This document shows, in pieces, positions 57,004 to 64,000 of a DNA stretch of 64,000 nt. The position numbers were made by a program, and so were the translations under genes. Origin of the DNA: JANXQG01 sp963719885 (GTDB lineage: Bacteria; Planctomycetota; Planctomycetia; Pirellulales; Thermoguttaceae). Numbering within the stretch: position 1 is the first letter of the stretch; every line of letters starts with the position of its first letter. Where the stretch lies: positions 124,001 to 188,000 of the forward strand of contig CAVRDP010000031.1 of NCBI GenBank assembly GCA_963719885.1, written 5' to 3'. The notes under the pieces were generated by a model, which saw only the letters and a program-made list of their open reading frames with translations, ran no database searches and was not told where the DNA came from.

Positions 57004-58576
57004 ATGTCTGATTCCAATGCCCGCATCGGCTTTCGCGAAATTCTGCGAAGCGGTCGCTTCGCTTACGGCGCCGAAGTCGTCACAACCCGCGGGCCGCTGA
57101 CCGACGATCGGCCACAAGATGTCGTGAGCCTTGCGCGTGGTCTGCTGGACGACCCGCGCATCGGTTGGATATCGATTACCGACAATCCGGGCGGCGGTCC
57201 GATGCTTCCGCCCGACTGGCTGGCCGGAAAGTTCGCCGGCTGCGGTGCGCCAACGTCGTGGTCCATCTGACCTGCAAGGACCTCAATCGCAGCGGGCTGG
57301 AAGCGGCCGCCTGGCGTTATGCCTCGGAAGGATTCCACAACATCCTGGCCCTTACCGGCGATTACCCCACGGCTGGCTTCCGCGGCCTGCCCGGGCCGGT
57401 CTTCGATCTTGATTCCGTGGGGCTGACCGCCCTCCTGCGGGCGATGAACGAGGGACTGGAAGTACTCGGGCGGGGCGGCAAGAAGGAGACCCTGCCCAAG
57501 ACCGACTTCTTCATCGGCACCGCCGTCTCGCCCTTCAAACGGCACGAACGCGAGTTGATGCCGCAGTACTATAAACTCCTGCGGAAGATTCGCGCCGGCG
57601 CCCAATGGGTCATTCCGCAGTTGGGATACGACATGCGGAAGTTCCACGAGGTCAAGCTTTTGCTGGCTTCGCGGGGAATGGCTGAGATCCCGGTGATCGG
57701 CAACGTGTATCTTCTCACGCGCGGCGTGGCCAGACTGTTCAACAGCGGCAAGCTGGCTGGCTGCGTGGTCAGCGACGGGCTGCTGGCGCAATGCGAGAAG
57801 TACGCCGCCGGCCCCGACAAGGGCCAGGTTTTCTTTCGCGAATTGGCCGCCAAGCAATTGGCCGTCTTCCGCGGCCTGGGCTTTGCCGCCGGCTACATCG
57901 GCGGAACCGCCAAGCTGGAAACATTCAGCCAGATCATCGACCTGGCCGAGAGCTACGGCGGCCGACGATTGGAAAGAATTCATCAAGCAGATTCAATTCT
58001 CGCAGCCGGACGAGTTCTTCCTCTTCGAACACGACCCCCAAACGGGGCTTGCCAGCCCGGACCGTTTCAATCCGCAGTTCCTTGCTTCGCTTGCCCATCC
58101 GCCGAAATCGAAAGAAGTCACGCTCAACTATCGGCTTTCGCGCATCGTACACGCCCTGGCCTTCACGCCGCGGCCGCGGGCTTCACGGTTTGATGCAGCG
58201 GCTCTTTCGGCGTTGGGACAAGAAGCCCGGCGTCAGCGGCCGGGTGGTTTACACGTTGGAAAGGGTGTCGAAACAAGCCTTGTATGGATGCCAGGAATGC
58301 GGCGACTGCAGCCTGCCGGAGTGTGCCTATCTTTGCCCGCGGTACTCTTGTTCCAAGTGCGGCCGCAACGGCCCGTGCGGCGGTTCGGCCGACGGGCGTT
58401 GCGAACTGGACGACAAGGAATGTATTTGGGCACGCATTTACGAGCGGCTGAAGAGCTACGGCGAATCGCAGACGATGCTCGACGGCCCGCTGGCGTTCTA
58501 TAACGCGGAATTGAACCGGACTTCGTCCTGGGCGAACTTCTATCTCGAACGCGACCATACGGCGGAGAAGAAATAG
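57004..58576 (+). CDS. methylenetetrahydrofolate reductase with MetV-like C-terminal cysteine domain, frameshifted
   Basis: A MetF-type domain (FAYGAEVVTTRGP, VVVHLTCKDLNRSGLEAA, FHNILALTGDYPTAGF, TDFFIGTAVSPFKRHE, WVIPQLGYDMRKF, VIGNVYLLTRGVARLFNSG) is followed by a C-terminal cysteine-rich domain (YGCQECGDCSLPECAYLCP, SCSKCGRNGPCGGSADGRCE) like MetV of acetogens. It would interconvert methylene-THF and methyl-THF and, with the corrinoid protein upstream, feed or draw methyl groups. Frames change near 57240, 57960 and 58185. No carbon monoxide dehydrogenase genes are in view. Confidence 0.85.
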
Positions 58577-58740
58577 CAAATCACAAATTCCAAATCCGAA
58601 ATTCCACACAAATTCAAAATACAAAACTCCAAAGCCCGAAAACACTGTTTTGAACATTATTTGCAATTTGGTAATTCAAATTTGTTTGGGGTTTCAGATT
58701 TGAGATTTGTGACGTTTACCGAACTCGTATTCCAATCCTA
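58577..58740. repeat. AT-rich imperfect inverted repeat
   Basis: CAAATCACAAATTCCAAAT at the left is the rough complement of ATTTGAGATTTGTGA at the right, around a centre with AAAACACTGTTTTG. The base composition differs sharply from the GC-rich surroundings. It may end transcription of the MTHFR gene or be a mobile remnant. Confidence 0.5.
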
Positions 58741-58745
58741 TCTTA

Positions 58746-58937
58746 ATGAATATGGACCTCACGACTGAAGATCGTCGTCCGTCGCAAGACACGACCCGTT
58801 TGACGCCGCGCGAGCGGCTGGAACGTTTTGTCGCGTTGCAGAGACGGGCAACGCAACTGCTTGCCGCGTCGCGCGAAGGCTACCGGCAGCACTGGATGCG
58901 CAACCTGCGCCAGCGGAGCGTTCATGTTAAGTTCTGA
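58746..58937 (+). CDS. small protein paired with a nucleotidyltransferase
   Basis: 63 residues, Arg/Gln-rich and helical (RERLERFVALQRRATQLLA). It overlaps the next gene by 14 bases. Size and arrangement suggest the accessory or antitoxin half of a nucleotidyltransferase pair; no known family recognised. Confidence 0.55.
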   Translation: MNMDLTTEDRRPSQDTTRLTPRERLERFVALQRRATQLLAASREGYRQHWMRNLRQRSVHVKF

Positions 58938-59406
58938 CGATCCCCTGAGCATCTTTCAGCTTCTGGCTCGCGCCGGCGTGCCCTATGTCATCATTGGCGG
59001 ACACGCCGTCGTCTTTCACGGTTACGTACGTACCACCGAGGACGCCGATCTCATTTTTGAGCGCTCTGGGGCCTCGGAGGCTGCCCTGCTGAAGGCCCTC
59101 GAATCCATCCACGCCTGCTGGATCAGCGATGAACGCGACCCTGCCACTGGCCACGAAAGGCTCGTCCCGGTGTCGCCGTCCTACGTGCGCGGCGAACACC
59201 TGATGATGCTGACCACGGATCTTGGTTTTCTCGATCTCTACGACTACATCCCCGGCTTTCCAGATACGCCGGTAGCCGACGTTTTTTCCGACAGCATCGA
59301 GCTTGACAACCTGCGCTTTGTTTCCCTCCGCTGGCTGCGCAAATTGAAGCAGGCCGCCGGCCGCCACAAAGACCTTGACGACTTGGAGCATCTTCCCTCT
59401 TCCTGA
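58924..59406 (+). CDS. nucleotidyltransferase-fold protein (AbiEii/MNT-like)
   Basis: 160 residues. It starts with a short helix and GVPYVIIGGHAVVFHGYVRTTEDADL, giving the GG...R.T.D.D nucleotidyltransferase signature. It ends with KLKQAAGRHKDLDDLEHL, typical of this small family. The last 130 bases plus 35 beyond are duplicated at 60928. The target is unknown. Confidence 0.75.
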   Translation: MLSSDDPLSIFQLLARAGVPYVIIGGHAVVFHGYVRTTEDADLIFERSGASEAALLKALESIHACWISDERDPATGHERLVPVSPSYVRGEHLMMLTTDLGFLDLYDYIPGFPDTPVADVFSDSIELDNLRFVSLRWLRKLKQAAGRHKDLDDLEHLPSS

Positions 59407-59441
59407 GCCTCCCGCACGACGTGGTGAAGGTCGAAATCCTG
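59273..59441 (+). repeat. 170-bp direct repeat, copy 1
   Basis: Covers the end of the first nucleotidyltransferase gene and 35 bases beyond. It is about 97 percent identical to 60928-61097, with one extra base in the second copy. Confidence 0.85.
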
Positions 59442-59519
59442 ATGAGCGGGGAGCCGTTATCGAGGCTATGGCAAAACCGGGCGCCTTCGGCTATAATTTA
59501 CGGCAGGAGAGGTTCCATT

Positions 59520-60106
59520 ATGTCGGAAGCGGTCATTGTCGGCTGGGAAGAGGGCGCTGATGGCGGCGGAGAAGGTCAAGGAGAGGCTGCAGAGGGCCAC
59601 TCGGGCACTCGATGGCGCCGGCGTGCCTTATGCGGTTGTCGGCGGCAACGCCGTCGCCGAATGGGTGGGCCGCATCGATGATGAGGCTGTTCGCAACACG
59701 CGCGATGTCGATCTCCTGCTCCGCCGCGCCGATTTCGCCGCGGCACGTTCGGCGCTGGAAGCCGCGGGCTTCATCTACTACCGCCTGATCGACGTGGACG
59801 TGTTCATCGACGGTCCGCAAGGCAAGCCGAGCGGCGGGGTGCATCTTCTGTTCGCCGGCGAAAAGGTGCGAGCGGCAGACGAATATCCTTGCCCTGGACT
59901 CGACGAATCCGAACGGGCGCGCGAGTTCCAAGTAGCGACGCTTCTTGCCTTGGTGCGCATGAAACTGACGTTCTTGGCGTCTCAAGGACCGCGTCCACTT
60001 GCTCGACATGATCCAAGTCGGGCTCATCGACGCGACGTGGCCCGCGCGTCTGCCGCCGCCGCTTGCCGATCGCTTGCAGAGTCTGCTCGACAACCCCAAC
60101 GGTTAA
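59520..60106 (+). CDS. nucleotidyltransferase-fold protein, frameshifted
   Basis: About 195 residues. The core is GVPYAVVGGNAVAEWVGRID followed by NTRDVDLLLRRADF, the same GG...R.D.D pattern as its neighbour. Start ATG 59520 has GGAGAGG upstream and encodes MSEAVIVGW; a slip near 59550 leads to KRALMAAEKV. Another slip near 59970 leads to the natural tail LKDRVHLLDMIQVGLIDATW and a TAA whose bases overlap the stop of the convergent gene. Confidence 0.72.
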
Positions 60107-60840
60107 TTGGCCTCGGCGATGTCCTTCATGCTTGCCAGCCTCAACCGGCCGAAGGGATTGTGCAGCGGGCTCCCCGGCGGTGCTTTCGCCCCGTCCTCCG
60201 CAATCGCCTGAAAACGCGGTCCATCCAGGTCCCCCAGCAGATGACCGTCCTCGACCGGGTTCTCGCCGCGAGACAAGTAGCGGACCACCTCGATGATGTC
60301 AACGCCGCCGGACTCGACCTCGGCACGTTTCATCACGACGTTGCGCAGTCCCAGCACGTGCATGCCCATCGTCCACACGTCCGTTCGGCCCCGCACGATG
60401 GCGACGAAGGCGAAACTCACCGCGTCGGGGCCGCCGTCTGCGGTCAATTCGAGCCACTTCTGTCCGCCATGGGCCAGCGCGCTGTTGTCGATGAACACTC
60501 CCGCGCCGCCCGCCCGCACGATGGCCGCGGCGGCCTGCATCATCCTGCGGGCCGCCGGCATCGAACCGCCGGGACCGCTTAAGAGGACGTTTACCTTGTA
60601 GCCGTCGACCGTCGCCAATTCATCGTCGCTCGCCGGGCTGCGGCAGGCGGAGCGGAAGATTCCGGCGAACTGATCGTCGGCCCCCATCGCGCCAAGTTTG
60701 ACCCACGTCGCGTCCGGCAGGACCAGCCCCTCGGCCGAACCATGGAAGCCGGACGGCAAGCCCTGGATCAGTTCTTGCGGGTGCGACCACGTCCCCGGAA
60801 TGCGGAGGGCCACTTCGACCGGGGCGGCAGGCTCATTCAT
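60103..60840 (-). CDS. hypothetical protein resembling DUF4261
   Basis: 245 residues, no signal peptide. Central part AARRMMQAAAAIVRAGGAGVFIDNSALAHGG (shown in part) and WTMGMHVLGLRNVVM recall DUF4261-like proteins linked to Suppressor-of-Fused-type domains, but the match is from memory only. It is convergent with the second nucleotidyltransferase and lies between the two copies of the 170-bp direct repeat. Confidence 0.5.
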   Translation of the reverse strand: MNEPAAPVEVALRIPGTWSHPQELIQGLPSGFHGSAEGLVLPDATWVKLGAMGADDQFAGIFRSACRSPASDDELATVDGYKVNVLLSGPGGSMPAARRMMQAAAAIVRAGGAGVFIDNSALAHGGQKWLELTADGGPDAVSFAFVAIVRGRTDVWTMGMHVLGLRNVVMKRAEVESGGVDIIEVVRYLSRGENPVEDGHLLGDLDGPRFQAIAEDGAKAPPGSPLHNPFGRLRLASMKDIAEAN

Positions 60841-60927
60841 CTGGGAAGTACTCCCACGTTTTGCAAGAACAGCGTTTCAAGACCAAACTGGACGAGTACC
60901 AGTTTAGCAACTGCCATGGGCTGTGGC

Positions 60928-61097
60928 TAGCCGACGTCTTTTCCGACAGCATCGAGCTTGACAACCTGCGCTTTGTTTCCCTGCGCCTGGCTGCGCAAAT
61001 TGAAGCAGGCCGCCGGCCGCCACAAAGACCTTGACGACTTGGAGCATCTTCCCTCTTCCTGAGCCTCCCGCACAACGTGGTGAAGGTCGAAATCCTG
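60928..61097 (+). pseudogene. duplicated 3' fragment of the nucleotidyltransferase gene (direct repeat, copy 2)
   Basis: Encodes the tail VADVFSDSIELDNLRFVSLR of the gene at 58924 and the same downstream 35 bases, but no start or N-terminal part. One inserted base breaks the frame. It marks the far end of a 1.5-kb segment bracketed by direct repeats. Confidence 0.8.
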
Positions 61098-61113
61098 CAT
61101 CGCACAGCTCTTC

Positions 61114-61169
61114 GACCGCGTAGCGGTCACCCTCGAATAGCCGCGGGTGGAGCGCAGTGTAACCCGCGG
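61114..61169. repeat. REP-like palindromes left of the transposase
   Basis: GACCGCGTAGCGGTC (61114-61128) followed by CCGCGGGT...ACCCGCGG (61141-61169) with inner GGAGCGCAGTG. Same family as the copies right of the transposase. Confidence 0.72.
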
Positions 61170-61217
61170 ACTCGGATTGATGTGCCTTCCGTGCGCCACG
61201 TAGTGGCACGACAGGGT

Positions 61218-61667
61218 TCACGCCAGGTATCGTTCGTCGTACGGAACGCCGTTTTCGCAAAGCAATCGGCGATACTCATCGAGCAGCGATTCCGTGCGGT
61301 GATGTTCGGCCTGACTTTTGATATATTCGATGAGCGGGTCCTTTCCGGATAACGTTACCGTGAACGCGCCGTATCCGTCCTGCCAGCCTTCAAACCGGCG
61401 GAATTCCGCCTGCTCCTTGAGCCAGCGACTGCTGCCGGTTTTCACCTCCTTCACATAGTCGGCCAGCGACAAGGATGTCGGAACCGCGGTCAAGATATGA
61501 ACGTGATCGTCGATGCCTCCGATGCGATACATGTGGCAATTGAGATTTTTGTGGATTCCCCAGATATAGCGATAAAGATGCTCTCGATGGCCGTCAGGCA
61601 ACGTGCGCCGGCAATTCTTCGTGGAGAAAACGACGTGAAACAACAATTGGGTGTAGGTATTCGGCAT
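61218..61667 (-). CDS. IS200/REP-associated tyrosine transposase (Y1 Tnp)
   Basis: 149 residues of the HUH single-strand transposase family: start YTQLLFHVVFSTKNCRRTL, the HUH motif in GGIDDHVHILTAVP, and the catalytic tyrosine region PLIEYIKSQAEHH. Flanked on both sides by palindromes of one family, which fits the RAYT group that mobilises REP elements. No left/right IS ends with a tnpB gene were seen. Confidence 0.88.
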   Translation of the reverse strand: MPNTYTQLLFHVVFSTKNCRRTLPDGHREHLYRYIWGIHKNLNCHMYRIGGIDDHVHILTAVPTSLSLADYVKEVKTGSSRWLKEQAEFRRFEGWQDGYGAFTVTLSGKDPLIEYIKSQAEHHRTESLLDEYRRLLCENGVPYDERYLA

Positions 61668-61728
61668 GGCGAACCTCGAGGCAATGTGTCGCCGCTAACG
61701 CGGCTGAGATCGCATTGGCGTATCATAA

Positions 61729-61990
61729 CCGGGGGTTCCGCTGCGCTCCACCCCCGGCTACTCACGTCTTGCCGCTCCGCGGCACCGGTAGCGATGGTGC
61801 ACGATGCAATAACCGCAATGCACCCAGTTCTTTGGGGTGCATTCCGGTTTCTGCGCAGCAAGGAACGGGCGGGGTGGTGTGAATCGTCCGGCAAACCGCC
61901 GCGGAGCGGCGTAAATCGAATAGCCGGGGGTGGAGCGCAGCGCAACCCCCGGTCGCCAACGGAAACCAACAAACGCCGCGTAGCGGCGCC
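61729..61990. repeat. REP-like palindromes right of the transposase
   Basis: CCGGGGGT...ACCCCCGG at 61729-61757 in one orientation and at 61924-61952 in the other, both with a GGAGCGCAGCG-type centre. Between and beside them are CCGCGGAGCGGC-type small palindromes and an AATGCACC/GGTGCATT hairpin. Together they form a large inverted arrangement like a BIME. Confidence 0.72.
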
Positions 61991-62002
61991 ACGATAAACC
62001 AC

Positions 62003-62818
62003 CTATCTTGTCAATATAGGACCCGACCCGTTTTCTCCCTCGTGCTGCAGCGTGGGACGCATGCCGGCCGAGCCCTTTTCGGGCGGAGCAGCCGGCGCGG
62101 GCGGCACAGCCGGCGGAGCCTTCTTGCCCCCGGCGGCGGAAGATGTGTCCACGATCTCCACGCTGCACAGTCCGCTGAATTGCTGCGTGGTGCCCGCCAT
62201 GACCACGGTTTGGCTGGCGCCGCTCAGCCCGTCGACCTCGGTGACGCCCTTCTTCAGGCTGATCGTGCCGCTGGCGACGCCGTCCTCCAGCTTCAGTTCC
62301 AACGTGCGGCAGCCCGGAAGGGCCTTGAGCGGATCGGACGGCTTGGGCTTGTCCGCAACCGCCACCGCGCTGAGGTAATGGAGCGTGGCCGACTTGATCT
62401 TGTTGAAGGGGTCGATCAGCGCGGCCGTGACCTTGATGCTCATGCGATCATCGCCGTCCCTGACGGCGGTCAAGACGGTCTTGTCCAACCGGCCATGCAG
62501 CAGCCGCACGACGGCCCGCGACGGGATGGCCAGGCCGAGGTTCTGACTATCGGCTTCCGTGATGCGGGCGACCGGCACGACGACGACCTGTGCGACCTTG
62601 GGCTCGACAACGTGGCGATTGGTGACGATGTAGGCCGAATCGCCCTCGGCCCGGATGACGAATCCGGAGCCGCTGCCGGCCAGTTCGCCCGACTTGATCT
62701 TCACGAAGACGGTGGCCGCCTTGAGGACCGTCACCATTTGCGGCGAAAGCGTCTCTTCCGCACGCGCCAGGCCAGGCAGGGATGTCAACAGGAGGACCGC
62801 GCAAGTGACGTACCGCAT
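62003..62818 (-). CDS. paralogue of the trypsin-like protease lacking the catalytic core
   Basis: 271 residues with signal peptide (MRYVTCAVLLLTSLPGLARA). It tracks the protease at 29752 closely (AATVFVKIKSGELAGSGSGFV, AYIVTNRHVVEPKV), then jumps to LGLAIPSRAVVRLLHGRLDK, losing about 120 residues with the catalytic Asp and Ser. The middle domain continues (AALIDPFNKIKSATLHYLSA), but the Ada-like domain is replaced by a Pro/Ala-rich tail. It is probably a non-enzymatic secreted protein or a decaying gene. Confidence 0.75.
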   Translation of the reverse strand: MRYVTCAVLLLTSLPGLARAEETLSPQMVTVLKAATVFVKIKSGELAGSGSGFVIRAEGDSAYIVTNRHVVEPKVAQVVVVPVARITEADSQNLGLAIPSRAVVRLLHGRLDKTVLTAVRDGDDRMSIKVTAALIDPFNKIKSATLHYLSAVAVADKPKPSDPLKALPGCRTLELKLEDGVASGTISLKKGVTEVDGLSGASQTVVMAGTTQQFSGLCSVEIVDTSSAAGGKKAPPAVPPAPAAPPEKGSAGMRPTLQHEGENGSGPILTR

Positions 62819-63078
62819 CGATTCGTACTCCTACTAGCGGGCAGCGAAATGCCGAGGTTCGTCCGGGCAAGCGATCGGAAACGCCGCTTCCCCGACGAGT
62901 GTTTAATTTATCCGGACGGGTGGTGGATTGCAAGCGGTGAGCGAGACGTGGGGCGGTATGGATCTGCAAATTCCATGCATCATCGGGGGGGGCGAGGGGA
63001 ATTTGTGCGGGATGGACGCGACCGTCTTCGGAAGGTAGAATTAAATAGTGTTGCGCCCTCAGCAAAGGAGACTTAGGA

Positions 63079-63274
63079 ATGGAAACGACGACGACGACCG
63101 CCAATCGCAATGAACCCCACGACCTGCGCAACTCCGATTTGCGCGAAGAGCGAATGGCACGGATGACCCCTGAACTCTGGGCCGTGTACCTCGCATCGCA
63201 GAGCGCCGCGAGAAAGCCGGCGTAGTGGAGCACGACGTCGTGGCGTCGCTGAAGGAACTGCGCGACAATGGCTA
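63079..63274 (+). CDS. antitoxin-like small protein of a VapBC pair, frameshifted
   Basis: Starts METTTTTANRNEPHDL after AAAGGAG. A slip near 63195 connects MTPELWAVYLAS to a tail REKAGVVEHDVVASLKELRD whose TAA overlaps the PIN toxin start by eight bases. About 64 residues. Uncorrected it ends at 63225 (48 residues). The pairing, not a motif, suggests antitoxin. Confidence 0.5.
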
Positions 63275-63360
63275 ACCGGTTCGTGGTCGATGCCTCTGTC
63301 GTCGCAAAATGGTTCCCCCACCAACACGTGGTGACGCTGGCACAACTTCCAACGCCGTGA
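63268..63360 (+). pseudogene. truncated PIN-domain (VapC) toxin
   Basis: Thirty codons beginning MANRFVVDASVVAKWFP, the first strand of a PIN domain with its metal-binding aspartate, then a stop at 63358. The remaining acidic residues are absent. Confidence 0.65.
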
Positions 63361-63510
63361 CGGATCAGTCAGCTTCGTTACTGCAACGTCTCCTTCAAAC
63401 GCTTCCCCGCGCGGCACGGCGCCGGAATCCTCAAATACTTGCCGCACAGGGGATTTCGCCCGCTGCTCCGCGTCCGCCGGGTTCGCAGCCGCCGCGGGTG
63501 ACGACGTTTG

Positions 63511-63678
63511 CCGCTCGATCTGGCGACCGCTTTTCGTGCCGCCTATGACTTGAGCATTCGGCCGGGCAGCATCCGTTATGGGCAAGAGACGCCGCCGGAA
63601 CCGCCCCTCGCTGCGGCTGACGCCGCTTGGGTGAAATCGGTAGTGGCAACGCGGAAGGCCCAATCGATCGGCGCGTGA
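63511..63678 (+). pseudogene. C-terminal fragment resembling DUF4058
   Basis: The frame PLDLATAFRAAYDLSIRPGS to PPEPPLAAADAAWVKSVV resembles the end of DUF4058 proteins, but the N-terminal part is missing. The 150 bases before it hold no recognisable gene. Confidence 0.4.
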
Positions 63679-63786
63679 TGTCTTGACCGATCGGCACGCC
63701 GGCAACCTCTATCCCATGCAAATACGCCTGATTGAAGGTTGATCCCTGAAGTTCTTGACGATAAAATAGATGCACAGGAGGTCAAG

Positions 63787-64000
63787 ATGGAAGAAAATCG
63801 CATTGTGATTGAGTTCGAGAATTCGGACAATCCCGAAGAGGCTGCCGCTGCACGACAGCAGTGGGAGCAGTCCGACCGCAACAGCGCCTGGCTGCACGAG
63901 CACCTTTCCCTGGTTGGCGACAATTTCCGTGGAAAGGTCATTTGTATCGCGGGGCAGGAACTCTTCGCGGGCGATACGACACGCGAAGCGGTCGCTCAGG
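63787..64000 (+). CDS. hypothetical protein, DUF5678-like (partial at window end)
   Basis: At least 71 residues starting MEENRIVIEFENSDNPEEAA with GGAGG upstream. The second half (WLHEHLSLVGDNFRGKVICI, GQELFAGDTTREAVAQ) recalls the small DUF5678 pattern. It runs off the window. Confidence 0.6.
   Translation, partial: MEENRIVIEFENSDNPEEAAAARQQWEQSDRNSAWLHEHLSLVGDNFRGKVICIAGQELFAGDTTREAVAQ

Noticed and set aside
61218..61667. Complete IS200/IS605 element with tnpB.
   Set aside because: Only the Y1 transposase is present, and flanks are REP palindromes, not IS ends.
63301..63330. Fourth copy of the covarying mini-hairpin (ACCAACACGTGGT).
   Set aside because: The stem does not pair beyond four bases and the CG/GCCC flanks are missing.

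Overview
The window looks like Planctomycetota, probably a Pirellulales-type bacterium. The pointers are a BBP7-type beta-barrel protein, a giant TPR-plus-secretin protein, a PEP-CTERM autotransporter-repeat protein, two RND pumps with an unusual extra hydrophobic insert, a SPINDLY/OGT-like TPR glycosyltransferase, CsrA, and GC-rich palindromic repeats. No rRNA, tRNA or CRISPR array was seen. Many conserved genes (murB, csrA, an ftsQ-like gene, MTHFR, several hyf genes, GH95, GH29) are broken by single-base shifts whose correction restores a family-like protein. I read most of these as consensus indel errors and give full gene spans, noting each break.

Layout: 0-7 kb holds a polyprenyl synthase, a methyltransferase, glnA, an orphan HTH regulator, ackA and an M48 protease. 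7-17 kb holds fucose-directed glycosidases (GH95, GH29), a HAF/PATR/PEP-CTERM surface protein and a BBP7 barrel. 17-28 kb is a fluoride-response locus. 28-33 kb holds a PLD-like nuclease, a trypsin-like protease, a MazF-type toxin-antitoxin pair and enolase. 33-43 kb is a tripartite-type RND efflux operon (adaptor plus two permeases). 43-52 kb holds the secretin, an ECF sigma factor, the TPR glycosyltransferase and two small lipoproteins. 52-56 kb is murC-murB-ftsQ-like plus csrA. 56-58.6 kb is a corrinoid protein plus a MetF/MetV-type methylene-THF reductase. 58.7-64 kb is accessory DNA with nucleotidyltransferases, a REP-associated transposase with REP palindromes, a 170-bp duplication, a protease paralogue lacking its catalytic core, and toxin/DUF remnants.

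The most exciting part is the fluoride locus. Two fluoride (crcB-motif) riboswitches stand back to back near 26.8-27.0 kb, each behind its own sigma70-like promoter. The leftward one precedes a two-domain cytidylate-kinase-like gene, a six-gene hydrogenase-4-like membrane complex (hyfC, E, F, G, I, B), the fluoride channel crcB and its DUF190 partner, with several 4-bp ATGA overlaps including hyfB-crcB. The large subunit lacks three of the four NiFe-binding cysteines, so this is an energy-converting-hydrogenase-related (Ehr-type) complex and not a hydrogenase. The rightward riboswitch leads through three tandem terminators to a universal stress protein and a HAD hydrolase. A third fluoride riboswitch lies upstream of enolase, a fluoride-sensitive enzyme, at 33.5 kb. 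Together they suggest a fluoride regulon that couples an ion-pumping complex to fluoride export.

A second theme is palindromic elements lodged inside or at the ends of genes: in frame in murC, an RND permease and the RND adaptor, supplying the stop of ackA, and at the TPR/catalytic junction of the glycosyltransferase. One small family, seen in three copies, shows covarying stems. A REP-type transposase sits among related palindromes at 61 kb.
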